Shown: piece after piece, positions 28,401-37,735 of the stretch | Numbering within the stretch: position 1 is the stretch's first letter | How the letters are laid out: each line of letters starts with the position of its first letter | DNA from: Deferribacter thermophilus | GTDB taxonomy: Bacteria > Chrysiogenota > Deferribacteres > Deferribacterales > Deferribacteraceae | Reading direction: 5' to 3' | Assembly: GCF_049472675.1 (NCBI RefSeq) | Contig: NZ_JAPNXM010000010.1 | Location: 1 to 64,000, forward strand | Length of the DNA: 64,000 bases | Made by a program: the position numbers and the translations under genes | Notes under the pieces: generated by a model | Databases searched by the model: none | What the model was told of the DNA's origin: nothing | What the model saw: only the letters and a program-made list of their open reading frames with translations

Positions 28401-30142
28401 TACATATATTTGTCGATCCTAATCCAGATGCTGATACAAGTTATATTGAAAGGTTGAGATTGTTTAAACTACCAAGATCCACATGGAAAGATTATAACCC
28501 AAAATTGATTTCTGAGGGTGGTGGAGTATTTGATAGATCAGCAAAAAGTATAAAACTTACCCCACAGATGAAAGAGATGTTTAAAACGACCAAAGATGAA
28601 GTTTCAGGGCAAGAGCTTATACAGATGATATTGAAAATGGATGCAGAACTGCTCTGGAATGGTGGTATAGGAACATATGTTAAAGATTCCAGTGAGACAA
28701 ATGATGAAGTTGGTGATCATGCAAATGATGCTGTAAGGGTTAATGCTGAGGATTTAAAGGTTAAAGTAGTAGGAGAGGGTGGAAATTTAGGCTTTACACA
28801 AAAAGCAAGGATTAAATTTGCTTCTCTTGGTGGTAAAATAAACACAGATGCACTAGATAATTCAGGTGGGGTAGATATTTCTGACCATGAAGTCAATTTG
28901 AAAATTATACTTGATCAATTCTTGAAGAAAAAGCTGGTTAAAGATTCAAAAGAAAGGGATAAGTTAATATTAGATTTGACAAAGGCTGTAGAAAAATTAG
29001 TTTTACACGATAACTATATGCAATCTCAAACTGTAAGCTGTGATTTAATCCGCTCAAAAGAGAATCCAATTATCTTTCAAGAAACTGCAAGGTTTCTAAA
29101 AGATATAGGACTATTGGATTTTAAATTAGAAAATATAAACTTTATTAAAGAAAATAGGGATATAACAAGGCCTGAACTTGCTGTTCTGCTTTCTTATATT
29201 AAGATATTTTTGTATAACGAGGTTGAAAAAAATATAGATTTTAATGACCCTGTGGTTAGGAAGTTATACTTAAGTTATTACCCAGAATACATGGTTAAAA
29301 GGTTTGGGGATAATCTTTTTGAACATAGGTTGGCAAAGGAGATAACAGCTACAGTTATTGTAAATAAAGTTATAAATCAAACTGGTATTACATTTTTTAT
29401 TGAGCTTTATAAAAATACAAATCAACCATTTGAAAAGCTAATAGATAAGTATTTGCAAATTGATGAGCTGTTAAATACTGATAATTTCAGAAGTGCTATT
29501 TATGCGTTGGATAATAAAGCTAAATCTGATGCTCAGTATAGAGCTCTTATAGAAATAGAAAAGACACTTAAACTTGGTGTAGAGTGGTTAGTAAAAGATG
29601 GGAATGATAAACTACTTCAAGAGAACAAAGATCTCTTTTTAGAAATTGTAAAAAGAATTCCTGCTAAAGTAAGCGGTGTTGTTAAAGAGCAAATGAAAAG
29701 GTTTGAAGAGGAGCTTATAACTGATGGTTTTCCAAAAAGACTTGCAAAGGCGATTGCAGAGTTAAAATATTCTAAGCCAGCTTTTGATATTTTTGATATA
29801 GTAGTATCACAAAACATTAATATTGATGTGGCAATATCTAACTATTTTAAGATTGGTGATGCATTCAGATTTATAGATATGAAAGAAGCAATCAAAAAAA
29901 TCCCTATCAGCAGTGAATGGGATAGAATTAACAGAGAAAATTTACTTAAAAAGTTAAAATACCTTCAAAAACAAATATTAGCTAAGGGCTGTATGGATGT
30001 AGGTTATATAAAGAAAATTAAGAACAAAGAGGAAAGATTTTTTGAAAATTATAATAACTTTTTAAATGATGTGGATCTTGGAAAGGTTGCTACACTTGTA
30101 CCATTTAATGTTATATTGGAGATGTTTTTAAATATTTTATAA
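25457..30142 (+). CDS. NAD-specific glutamate dehydrogenase, large (about 180 kDa) type
   Basis: 1561 residues, the size of the giant bacterial NAD-GDH class. An N-terminal regulatory half with ACT-like segments (about 1-690) precedes the catalytic core. The core contains the substrate-binding KGGFIVKKRF (in PTGSKGGF), the region FSDIANSISFEYGFWLGDAFASGG and the NAD-binding segment VVGIGDMSGDVFGNGM. A helical C-terminal domain follows. It converts glutamate to 2-oxoglutarate and ammonia and works mainly in catabolism. Single gene with its own terminator, no fusion or truncation. Confidence 0.95.
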   Translation: MLNISCLTAKEILKDQGQKENFKRYHDVVLKSYGDKGVKYNFANLLYKHLPQNLLGILSDDDLISFLDYLFSILNNRKRKKFFIEKTHAFKSKFFIGNFSLISIVTDDRPFIVDSIREYFYEIQYNQQFLLHPIFSVKRDKKGDVVDIGESDLGCNNESFVIIFLEEVDEEKLQEITNEICQIYEELSLAVDDFPKMLKVLNNLSDYYKNKNPEISDFIDWLVDGTFIIQGVRILDVFDLANGKFKVDQFGVYRLNRTTNIIPKLVDAIKEKRIKFIEGYPIVLDKAIFKSKIKKRRNFDRIMFVDYENGKCRAITVLGIFGKQGIATPPHKISILRKKIDSLFEYFKFVKGSHDYKWIQDTLNNYPKTEIFNLGCDDLKDVIRLLLTIQGKDQIRIYTRDFKPSKHFYTLIIFPTDRFSAETVNSINKRIAELYKAKILDVSIRYDEHGYTFLHLHLLVKDMTAIDAVKENDLKDIVIEEIKDWNDIFYEMLSYKFSGRKADELYYQFVNGLSESYKSKMPPKEGVRDVSILSDLKDFYSRLAVVNNNVYLKLYSKKRILLTDIMPVIDNIGLKVIEDEIYEVKKGDEAFYISSILLASIDDPEQFYSRFNKILPEMVKAVIEEKCENDKLNSLLLLEGLNYREVKILRTLRNYISQVDFKLSKSTINQTLLKYHNIAKKVVEIFKEKFDVNKTERKYEEIKDIAWGLLEEVQTLVEDSVFREMFKLMDAIVRTNFYKKPERNYISIKISSRQLDFIPEPKPLYEIYVHSPKMEGVHLRGGKVARGGLRFSDRPDDFRTEILGLMKTQVVKNAVIVPTGSKGGFIVKKRFSDRQKDMEHVVEQYKTFIRGLLDITDNYQGRKIVHPEDVVVYDEKDPYLVVAADKGTATFSDIANSISFEYGFWLGDAFASGGKTGYDHKKIGITAKGAWESVKRHFRELGKDIQKEEFTVVGIGDMSGDVFGNGMLLSKKIRLLAAFNHIHIFVDPNPDADTSYIERLRLFKLPRSTWKDYNPKLISEGGGVFDRSAKSIKLTPQMKEMFKTTKDEVSGQELIQMILKMDAELLWNGGIGTYVKDSSETNDEVGDHANDAVRVNAEDLKVKVVGEGGNLGFTQKARIKFASLGGKINTDALDNSGGVDISDHEVNLKIILDQFLKKKLVKDSKERDKLILDLTKAVEKLVLHDNYMQSQTVSCDLIRSKENPIIFQETARFLKDIGLLDFKLENINFIKENRDITRPELAVLLSYIKIFLYNEVEKNIDFNDPVVRKLYLSYYPEYMVKRFGDNLFEHRLAKEITATVIVNKVINQTGITFFIELYKNTNQPFEKLIDKYLQIDELLNTDNFRSAIYALDNKAKSDAQYRALIEIEKTLKLGVEWLVKDGNDKLLQENKDLFLEIVKRIPAKVSGVVKEQMKRFEEELITDGFPKRLAKAIAELKYSKPAFDIFDIVVSQNINIDVAISNYFKIGDAFRFIDMKEAIKKIPISSEWDRINRENLLKKLKYLQKQILAKGCMDVGYIKKIKNKEERFFENYNNFLNDVDLGKVATLVPFNVILEMFLNIL

Positions 30143-30156
30143 TATTGAATATATAT

Positions 30157-30208
30157 TTTCCTCATGAAAGGGTTTAATCTCTGACCTTTTCATGAGGAAA
30201 TTTTTTTT
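30157..30208 (+). terminator. Strong terminator after glutamate dehydrogenase
   Basis: A 13-bp perfect stem (TTTCCTCATGAAA with TTTCATGAGGAAA), extended by G-C pairs, closes an 18-nt loop region and is followed by eight Ts. Confidence 0.93.
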
Positions 30209-30376
30209 ATAAGAGTTTTATAGTATTAAAACAAAGTCTCAAACTCTTTAATATTACTTGATAATAAAGCCAAAATGAGTTAAATTTATTTATTAATAGT
30301 CTTAAAATTATGTTTTACATAATTTGATAGGAGTGAGTGTAAAAATAATAATTAAATAATCTTATGGGGGTGACTT

Positions 30377-31801
30377 ATGGGTATATATAAGCTTTTTTGG
30401 GATGGGAAGTGGCAGGAAACAGAAAAAATTATCGATGTAATTAACCCTTATGATAATAAGCCTTTTGCAAAGATTTATGAAGCTTCTATTGACGATGTAA
30501 ATAAAGCAATCGATACAGCTTATAATGCAAAAGAGAAAATAGCGTCTTTAACTGCAAAAGAGAGGGGGGATATCTTAGATAAGATTGCAGATTTAATAGC
30601 CGATAGATTTGATGAGTTTGCTAAAACGATTTCTTTAGAGTCTGGTAAAGCTATAAAATTTGCAAGAGGAGAAGTTGCAAGAGCAATCGAAACTTTTAAA
30701 TTTAGCGCGGATGAAGCAAGAAGATTAAGTGGTGAAGTTGTGCCACTTGATGCGGCTGCTAGTGGTAAAAATAGGTTTGGCTACTATAAGAGGTATCCAG
30801 TGGGTGTTGTTGGAGCGATAACCCCATTTAATTTCCCTTTGAATCTTGTTGCACACAAAGTTGGTCCAGCTATAGCAGCTGGTTGTCCAATAGTTTTAAA
30901 GCCTGCTACTGCTACACCTATTACTTCTGTTAAACTTGTTGAAGTAATTTTAGAGGCTGGTTTTCCTGCAGAAGGGATAAATTTAGTGGTAGGTTCTGGC
31001 TCTACAGTTGGAAATGCCATAGTTACCTCTGAAAAGGTTGCAAAAATTACATTTACAGGTTCACCAGAAGTTGGCTTACAGATTAAAGCTAAATCAGGAA
31101 TTAAAAGAGTTACATTAGAGCTTGGGAATAATGGCCCGGTTATCATAAATAAAGATGCTGATATTGCAAAAGCTTTACCAACTTGTGTAGTAGGAGCTTT
31201 TGCTAATTCAGGGCAGGTATGTATCAGTGTTCAAAGAATTTATATTCATGAAGATAGATATGATGAATTTAAAGAGCTTTATGTAAAAAGTGTTGCTGAG
31301 ATGGGGGTTGGTGATCCATTAAATGATAATGTAGTAGTTGGACCGATGATAGATTTAAAAGAGGCTGAAAGGGTTGAGCAATGGGTTAATGAAGCAGTGA
31401 GTCAAGGTGCAAAAATTTTAATTGGTGGTAAAAGGGAAGGGAGTATTTATTATCCAACAGTTCTTGAAAACTGCACTAGTGATATGAAAGTGGTAAAAGA
31501 TGAAGTTTTTGCACCTGTTGTATCACTATTTAAATTCAAAGATTTAGATGATGCTATAAAACAGGTAAACGATACAAAGTATGGCTTACAAGTGGGAGTA
31601 TTTACCGAGAATATTAAGACCGCTTTTTATCTAATTGATAGACTAGAGTTTGGTGGTGTCATGGTTAATGATGTCCCAACCTTTAGAGTGGATAATATGC
31701 CTTATGGCGGTGTAAAGTTTTCTGGACTTGGTAGAGAAGGGGTTAAATACGCTGTTGATGAAATGACAGAAATAAGGATGGTTATGTTTAATTTAAATTA
31801 A
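30377..31801 (+). CDS. NAD(P)-dependent aldehyde dehydrogenase
   Basis: 474-residue ALDH. The nucleotide-binding FTGSPEVG, general base glutamate in TLELGNN and catalytic cysteine in NSGQVCIS are all present, as are the PFNFPLN and late EVFAPVV motifs. The sequence resembles lactaldehyde/succinate-semialdehyde class members, but the substrate cannot be fixed. It lies 10 bp ahead of a fused CoA-transferase, so the pair may handle carboxylic acids, the aldehyde dehydrogenase making acids that the transferase activates. That link is inference. Confidence 0.92.
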   Translation: MGIYKLFWDGKWQETEKIIDVINPYDNKPFAKIYEASIDDVNKAIDTAYNAKEKIASLTAKERGDILDKIADLIADRFDEFAKTISLESGKAIKFARGEVARAIETFKFSADEARRLSGEVVPLDAAASGKNRFGYYKRYPVGVVGAITPFNFPLNLVAHKVGPAIAAGCPIVLKPATATPITSVKLVEVILEAGFPAEGINLVVGSGSTVGNAIVTSEKVAKITFTGSPEVGLQIKAKSGIKRVTLELGNNGPVIINKDADIAKALPTCVVGAFANSGQVCISVQRIYIHEDRYDEFKELYVKSVAEMGVGDPLNDNVVVGPMIDLKEAERVEQWVNEAVSQGAKILIGGKREGSIYYPTVLENCTSDMKVVKDEVFAPVVSLFKFKDLDDAIKQVNDTKYGLQVGVFTENIKTAFYLIDRLEFGGVMVNDVPTFRVDNMPYGGVKFSGLGREGVKYAVDEMTEIRMVMFNLN

Positions 31802-31811
31802 GAGGTGTGTT

Positions 31812-33152
31812 ATGGCAGAAATTTTTAAGTCCTCGATAGATGCTATTAAAGATGTTATAAAAGATGGGATGGTTATTGCTGCTGGTGGTTTTGGACTTTG
31901 CGGAATCCCTGAAAATCTTATAAATGCAATTAAAGAGCTAAAGGTAAAAGATTTAACATTTGTCAGTAATAATGCAGGTGTAGATGATTTTGGATTAGGT
32001 ATATTACTACAGACGCGTCAAATAAAAAAAATGATATCCTCTTATGTGGGTGAAAATAAAATTTTTGAACAGCAATATTTAAATGGTGAGCTTGAATTAG
32101 AACTAGTACCACAAGGTACTTTAGCTGAAAAATTGAGAGCTGGGGGAGCCGGAATCCCAGCTTTTTTTACAAGGACAGGGTATGGTACTATATTAACAGA
32201 GGGGAAAGAAGTCAAAGTATTTGATGGTAAGGAGTATGTTTTAGAAGAAAGTATCAGACCTGATCTTGCAATTGTAAAGGGTTGGAAGGCTGATAAAAAA
32301 GGGAATGTTATCTTTAGATATACAGCAAACAATTTTAATGAAGTTTGTGCAAAGGCAGCAAAATTTACAATAGTTGAAGTTGAAGAGATTGTTGAAGATT
32401 TAGATCCAAATTTTATCCATTTACCAAGTATCTATGTGGATCGTATCGTTTTAGGTGAAAGATACGAAAAAAGGATTGAACAACTAACAACTTTGGAAAA
32501 TATGAGCGAAACTAAAATGAATGAGAAAAGGGAGTGGATGGCAAAAAGGGTTGCAAAGGAGTTTAAAAAAGGGATGTATGTAAATCTTGGAATAGGGATG
32601 CCAACTCTTGTAGCTAACTTTATAACTGATGATATGGATATTACACTGCATTCGGAAAATGGTTTATTAGGTATTGGCCCATTTCCTAAAACTGAAAAAG
32701 ATGCTGATCCTGATTTGATAAATGCTGGTAAGCAAACTATTACATATAAGAAAGGTGCAGCTTTTTTTGACTCTTCAGAATCTTTTGCAATGGTTAGAGG
32801 TGGCCATATTGATTTGTCCGTTTTAGGTGGTATGCAAGTAAGTGAGAAAGGGGATCTGGCAAATTGGATGATACCTGGCAAAATGGTAAAAGGGCCTGGT
32901 GGTGCTATGGATTTGGTTAGTGGTGTTAAAAAGGTTATTGTAATGATGGAGCATGTTGCAAAGGATGGCTCTCCTAAAATATTAAAAGAATGTACGCTCC
33001 CAATAACTGGTAAAGAAGTTGTTGATATGATTATTACAGATAAAGGGGTTTTTGAAATAAAAGATGATGGTTTATATTTACTTGAAATTTCACCTTTTTC
33101 ATATTTGGATGATATTAAGAAAAGTACAGGCTGTGAAGTCAAGGTTAAGTGA
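31812..33152 (+). CDS. Fused 3-oxoacid CoA-transferase (A and B subunits in one chain)
   Basis: 446 residues that join both SCOT subunits. Residues 1-225 are subunit A (AAGGFGLCGIPENLI; NNAGVDDFGLG). After a short linker, subunit B (about 235-446) carries the catalytic glutamate in HSENGLLGIG and the GGAMDL segment. Bacterial enzymes are usually two adjacent genes, while the mitochondrial enzyme is fused. It moves CoA between succinyl-CoA or acetyl-CoA and 3-oxoacids or short acids. Likely in an operon with the aldehyde dehydrogenase. Confidence 0.92.
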   Translation: MAEIFKSSIDAIKDVIKDGMVIAAGGFGLCGIPENLINAIKELKVKDLTFVSNNAGVDDFGLGILLQTRQIKKMISSYVGENKIFEQQYLNGELELELVPQGTLAEKLRAGGAGIPAFFTRTGYGTILTEGKEVKVFDGKEYVLEESIRPDLAIVKGWKADKKGNVIFRYTANNFNEVCAKAAKFTIVEVEEIVEDLDPNFIHLPSIYVDRIVLGERYEKRIEQLTTLENMSETKMNEKREWMAKRVAKEFKKGMYVNLGIGMPTLVANFITDDMDITLHSENGLLGIGPFPKTEKDADPDLINAGKQTITYKKGAAFFDSSESFAMVRGGHIDLSVLGGMQVSEKGDLANWMIPGKMVKGPGGAMDLVSGVKKVIVMMEHVAKDGSPKILKECTLPITGKEVVDMIITDKGVFEIKDDGLYLLEISPFSYLDDIKKSTGCEVKVK

Positions 33153-33216
33153 AATCTACTTGATTATTTGGAATTTATAAATATAATTATAATGATTTTA
33201 AATTAAAGGGATTGAG

Positions 33217-34536
33217 ATGAGAGAAATAATGTTTAAAAGGGGGCTTAGGCTACCTATTGGTAAGGTCAGCGAATTTAAAGGGGAAAAGTTATCTCGCGAA
33301 ATTGGTTTTGTAGGTGATGATTTTACAGGTTTAAAGGTAAAGTTTTTAGTCAATGAAGGGGATAAGGTTTCTACTGGCACACCACTTTTTATTAATAGAA
33401 AAGATGAAGATGTGGTATTTGTTTCTCCTGTAAATGGTGTTGTGAAAAATATTGTAAGGGGAGAAAAGAGAAAATTTTTATACTTGAGTATAGAAGTTGA
33501 AAACCATGCATCAGGAGAAGCTATCGATTTTGAAGATAAAAATTTGAATTATAAAGATATTTTATTAAAATACGGATTTTGGCCATATTTTAGAAAGAGA
33601 CCTTTTGATAAAATCCCTTCTTCAAAATCAAAACCTGTAGCAATTTTTATCACAGCTATTGATACTAGAGGTTTTGCACCAGATCCTAATCTTATCATTG
33701 AGAAGGAAAAAGATAATTTTATAAAAGGGGTAGATGTCTTAAAGGAAGCTTTTGGTGTAAAGACATTTTTATGTGTTGATAAAGATTTTAATAAAAGTAT
33801 GTTATCTGAAGATGAATTATTAGAGATAGCTGTTTTTCATGGTCCGCACCCTGCTGGGCTTGCTGGTACACATATCGATCATTTACGAAAACCAACAATG
33901 GAAGAAGAAGTATGGTATATAGATTATCAAGCTGTAATTGATATCGGCTATTTTTTTTATACAGGTAAAATTAATCCCTATAAATATGTTTCTATTGCTG
34001 GTTATGACTTTAAAGAAAATGGTATCTTTAAAATATTAAAAGGGAGCAGGCTTGATAATATATTGGATATAAGCAACGATTATAGATATATTTCTGGATG
34101 TTATCTGTATGGAAGAAAGATTGATGAAAATACTCCTTTTGTTGGTTTTTACGTTAATCAGGTCTCAATTATAAAAGAGGGGGGAGAAAAAAGGCTATTT
34201 GGGTGGATTTCTCCTTCTGGTAAATATTTTACTGTTTTAGGCGTTGCCCTTTCAAAATTTATTAGACCTAAAAAGTATATTTTTGATACATCGATGCACG
34301 GTAGCCTGAGACCTATTATCCCTATTGCTTCTTACAATAAAGTTACAGCTATTGATACAGAACCTTTAGCATTATTAAGAGCTGTTTTGACAAAGGATAT
34401 TGATAGAGCCATAGATCTTGGTATTTTATCTTTAGGTGAAGAGGATTTTTCTTTATATACCTATGTTTGCCCAAGTAAAATAGATTTTATAAAACACTCA
34501 AGAGAACTACTTGATACAGTAGAGAAGGAATGGTGA
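33217..34536 (+). CDS. nqrA: Na+-translocating NADH:quinone reductase subunit A
   Basis: 439 residues. Typical NqrA features are the early KRGLRLPIGK and the lipoyl-like NEGDKVSTGTPLF segment, the AGLAGTHIDHLRKP stretch and DTSMHGSLRPI late in the protein. NqrA is the soluble cytoplasmic subunit, implicated in quinone binding. First of six genes in standard order A-F; the complex couples NADH oxidation by quinone to Na+ export. Its stop overlaps the nqrB start as TGATG. Confidence 0.95.
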   Translation: MREIMFKRGLRLPIGKVSEFKGEKLSREIGFVGDDFTGLKVKFLVNEGDKVSTGTPLFINRKDEDVVFVSPVNGVVKNIVRGEKRKFLYLSIEVENHASGEAIDFEDKNLNYKDILLKYGFWPYFRKRPFDKIPSSKSKPVAIFITAIDTRGFAPDPNLIIEKEKDNFIKGVDVLKEAFGVKTFLCVDKDFNKSMLSEDELLEIAVFHGPHPAGLAGTHIDHLRKPTMEEEVWYIDYQAVIDIGYFFYTGKINPYKYVSIAGYDFKENGIFKILKGSRLDNILDISNDYRYISGCYLYGRKIDENTPFVGFYVNQVSIIKEGGEKRLFGWISPSGKYFTVLGVALSKFIRPKKYIFDTSMHGSLRPIIPIASYNKVTAIDTEPLALLRAVLTKDIDRAIDLGILSLGEEDFSLYTYVCPSKIDFIKHSRELLDTVEKEW

Positions 34537-35735
34537 TGAAAAGGTTGCAAAAGTTTTTTGAGAAGATAGGTGAGCACTTTAAAGAAGGTGGTAAATATAG
34601 CAGATGGTACCCTCTTTATGAAGCTACAGAATCTTTCTTTTTCTCACCAGATACAAAAGCCACTGGTAAATGTCATATAAGGGATGTAGCTGATTTTAAA
34701 AGGGTTATGATTTTTGTTGTGATAGCACTTTTACCTGTGACAATATTTGCTATTTATAATACAGGATTACAAACGAACCTTTTAATTAATAAATATAATA
34801 TAATTCCAGATGGTTTTCGCTGGGATATTTTAAAATGGTTTCATGTAAGTTTTGATAGTAGTAGTATTGTTAGTAATTTCGCTGTGGGGCTTGCATACTT
34901 TTTACCCCTTTATGCAGTTACTATGGTTGTGGGTAGTTTTTGGGAAGTATTGTTTGCTGTTGTTAGAAAACATGAAATAAGTGAAGGTTTTCTTGTAACA
35001 AGCTTATTATATCCTTTAATTCTCCCACCAAATATCCCTTTGTGGGAAGCTTCAGTGGCTCTTTCATTGGGGTTAGTGCTTGGTAAAGAGCTTTTTGGTG
35101 GCACTGGGATGAATGTTGTAAACCCAGCACTGATATCAAGGGCTATTTTGTTTTTTTCATACCCTGCAAGTATGACGGGTGATAGAGTTTGGACTGGTAT
35201 TGATGCTGTAAGTGTTGCTACGCCTTTAACACTTGCATCATCAAATAATATAATTAGTGAACATTACAGATGGATAGATGCATTTATAGGATTTATCCCT
35301 GGCTCAATGGGTGAAACATCTACGCTCCTATGTATCGTGGGTGCTTTAATTTTGGTTGTTAGTAATGTGGCATCATGGCGTATAATGGCTTCTGCTGTAA
35401 TAGGGCTTATTTTTACTTCTACACTATTTAACCTAATCGGTAGTCAAACAAATTATATGTTTAATCTACCTTTTTATTGGCACTTGGTTTTGGGTGGATT
35501 TGCTTTTGGAGTAGCTTTCATGGCGACAGATCCTGTGAGTGCTGCTTATACAGATAGAGGGAGATGGATTTACGGTTTTCTTATAGGTTCTTTAACAGTG
35601 CTTGTGAGGGTTGTAAATCCTGCTTATCCAGAGGGGACTATGCTTGCTATTATTTTTGCAAATATTGTAGCGCCAACAATAGATTATTTTGTGATAAAAT
35701 CTGTTATTAAAAGGAGAAATAAAGTTGCAGCCTGA
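34536..35735 (+). CDS. nqrB: Na+-translocating NADH:quinone reductase subunit B
   Basis: About 399 residues with around nine to ten membrane helices. The covalent FMN threonine should lie in GETST (about residue 250, after PGSM). DPVSAAYTDRGRWIYG near the end is diagnostic. I start at the ATG overlapping the nqrA stop, with AAGGAA 7 bp upstream, in place of an ATG two codons earlier. Forms the membrane core of the pump with D and E. Confidence 0.95.
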   Translation: MKRLQKFFEKIGEHFKEGGKYSRWYPLYEATESFFFSPDTKATGKCHIRDVADFKRVMIFVVIALLPVTIFAIYNTGLQTNLLINKYNIIPDGFRWDILKWFHVSFDSSSIVSNFAVGLAYFLPLYAVTMVVGSFWEVLFAVVRKHEISEGFLVTSLLYPLILPPNIPLWEASVALSLGLVLGKELFGGTGMNVVNPALISRAILFFSYPASMTGDRVWTGIDAVSVATPLTLASSNNIISEHYRWIDAFIGFIPGSMGETSTLLCIVGALILVVSNVASWRIMASAVIGLIFTSTLFNLIGSQTNYMFNLPFYWHLVLGGFAFGVAFMATDPVSAAYTDRGRWIYGFLIGSLTVLVRVVNPAYPEGTMLAIIFANIVAPTIDYFVIKSVIKRRNKVAA

Positions 35736-36492
35736 TAGCAAAAGAAAAACGCTTTTTGTTGCTTTTGTCATATCTTTTGTTTGCTCCATACTTGTTTCTG
35801 CAGCTGCTGTATTATTGAAACCTGTTCAAGAAAAAAATCAGATTAAAGATGTTTTAAAGAATGTTATTCAGGTTGCAGGGATAAATGAAAGAAATGATAT
35901 GAATGAAATTTTGGGTAAAAAGTTAGTGCCAAAATTATTGGATATGGAAACATATAATTTGGAGGACATCAAAGATATTGGTGGTTATTATAAAAATTTT
36001 AAAAAGATGCTTAATGATGATACAAAATCTATAAAGTTAAAGCCTGAAGAAGACTTGGCAGGTATAGGGAGAATACCAAAGAAGGTTTTAATTTATTTTG
36101 TGAAAGATAATAATAGTGTTAATAAAATTATAGTTCCAATCTATGGAAAAGGGCTTTGGTCAACATTATACGGATTTCTCTGTATTAATGCAAAAGATAA
36201 ATCTATTTGTGGTATAACTTTTTATGAGCACAAGGAAACTCCTGGGCTTGGTGGAGAAGTGGATAACCCTAATTGGAAAAGAAAATGGGTTGGTAAGATG
36301 ATTTATGATAAGGGTGGCAGCTTAAAATTGACAGTAATTAATGGTGAAGTAAATCCTGATTCTGTTGAAAAGGCTTATCAAATTGATGGTTTAAGCGGTG
36401 CTTCAATTACAACTGCTGGCGTAAATAACATGGTTAAATTTTGGCTAGGTGACAGAGGTTTTAAAAAATTTTTGATGAAAAATACATTTTAG
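35725..36492 (+). CDS. nqrC: Na+-translocating NADH:quinone reductase subunit C
   Basis: 255 residues with one N-terminal membrane helix (about 10-30) and an exported FMN-binding domain. The flavinylation motif reads DGLSGASIT, with the acceptor threonine last; the usual SGAT is here SGAS. A KETPGLGGE segment is characteristic. The start is a TTG with AAGGAG 8 bp upstream and overlaps the nqrB end by 11 bp. Flavinylation needs ApbE, which is not in the window. Confidence 0.94.
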   Translation: MQPDSKRKTLFVAFVISFVCSILVSAAAVLLKPVQEKNQIKDVLKNVIQVAGINERNDMNEILGKKLVPKLLDMETYNLEDIKDIGGYYKNFKKMLNDDTKSIKLKPEEDLAGIGRIPKKVLIYFVKDNNSVNKIIVPIYGKGLWSTLYGFLCINAKDKSICGITFYEHKETPGLGGEVDNPNWKRKWVGKMIYDKGGSLKLTVINGEVNPDSVEKAYQIDGLSGASITTAGVNNMVKFWLGDRGFKKFLMKNTF

Positions 36493-36502
36493 AGGATGTT
36501 AT

Positions 36503-37117
36503 ATGAAAAAGTATAAAGAAGTCCTCTTAAAACCTATATTTAGAGATAATCCGATTGCTGTTCAGGTGTTGGGGATTTGTTCTGCTTTAGCAGTGACTTC
36601 AAAACTTGAGACTGCTATTGTGATGTTTTTTGCAGTTACTTTTGTTGTGGCTTTTTCAAACCTTTTTATTTCACTGATAAGAGATAATATCCCTACAAAT
36701 ATAAGAATTATTGTTGAGACAACTATAATTGCCACTTTAGTTATTATAGCAGACCAGTTTATCAAAGCGTATTTTTTTGAAATCAGTAAACAATTATCTG
36801 TGTTTGTGGGGTTAATCATAACAAACTGTATTATTATGGGTAGAGCTGAGGCATTTGCATTGAAAAATGGTCCGATAGAAAGCTTTTTAGATGGAATAGG
36901 TAATGGTATTGGTTATGGTGGGATTTTGATAGTGGTTGCAATAATTAGAGAGTTAATTGGTTCTGGCAAACTACTTGGTATTACAATTCTAAAACCTGTA
37001 TCTGAGGGTGGTTGGTACACTCCAAACGGATTGTTCTTACTAGCACCTAGTGCATTTTTTATTATTGGGCTTTTAATCTGGCATGTTAAAAGGCAGATAG
37101 GGGATTATGATGCTTGA
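36503..37117 (+). CDS. nqrD: Na+-translocating NADH:quinone reductase subunit D
   Basis: 204-residue membrane protein with about six helices. It has the symmetric motifs shared with NqrE and the Rnf proteins: GICSALAVTSKLETA and the TNCIIMGRAEAFA segment, whose conserved cysteines bind the intramembrane 2Fe-2S cluster with NqrE. It overlaps nqrE by 11 bp. Confidence 0.96.
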   Translation: MKKYKEVLLKPIFRDNPIAVQVLGICSALAVTSKLETAIVMFFAVTFVVAFSNLFISLIRDNIPTNIRIIVETTIIATLVIIADQFIKAYFFEISKQLSVFVGLIITNCIIMGRAEAFALKNGPIESFLDGIGNGIGYGGILIVVAIIRELIGSGKLLGITILKPVSEGGWYTPNGLFLLAPSAFFIIGLLIWHVKRQIGDYDA

Positions 37118-37721
37118 GCATTTGCTTAGTCTTTTTGTAAAATCTATATTTATAGAAAATATGGCATTATCTTTTTTCCTTGGTATGTGTACATTTATAG
37201 CTGTTTCTAAAAAGATGGAAACAGCTGTTGGGCTTGGGATGGCTGTCGTCGTTGTGCAGTTTATTACTGTGCCAGCTAACAATGTCATTTATCAATATAT
37301 TCTAAGAGAAGGAGCTTTGAGCTGGCTTGGTTTGAAAAATGTGGATTTATCGTTTATTGGGCTTGTTTCATATATTGGTGTGATTGCTGCGATGGTTCAA
37401 ATTTTGGAAATGGTTGTGGATAAGTTTTTTCCAAAACTTTACAACTCACTTGGAATTTATCTTCCGTTAATTACAGTAAACTGTGCAATACTGGGTGGCT
37501 CTCTCTTTATGGTTCAAAGAGAGTATACACATATTGAATCGATAGTGTTTGGGCTTGGATCAGGTATGGGTTGGGCTTTGGCAATTATCTTACTTGCAGG
37601 TATAAGAGATAAATTAAAATATAGCAATCCACCTAAAGGGCTTGAAGGGGTTGGTTTAACCTTTATTGTAGCTGGTTTGATGGCGATTGCTTTTATGATT
37701 TTTTCAGGAATAAAATTATAA
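37107..37721 (+). CDS. nqrE: Na+-translocating NADH:quinone reductase subunit E
   Basis: 204 residues, six-helix partner of NqrD in inverted topology. Conserved segments are FFLGMCTFIAVSKKMETA and TVNCAILGGSLFM, with one cysteine each for the shared intramembrane iron-sulfur centre. Spacing to nqrF is 14 bp. Confidence 0.96.
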   Translation: MMLEHLLSLFVKSIFIENMALSFFLGMCTFIAVSKKMETAVGLGMAVVVVQFITVPANNVIYQYILREGALSWLGLKNVDLSFIGLVSYIGVIAAMVQILEMVVDKFFPKLYNSLGIYLPLITVNCAILGGSLFMVQREYTHIESIVFGLGSGMGWALAIILLAGIRDKLKYSNPPKGLEGVGLTFIVAGLMAIAFMIFSGIKL

Positions 37722-37735
37722 AGTATTGAGGTGGG

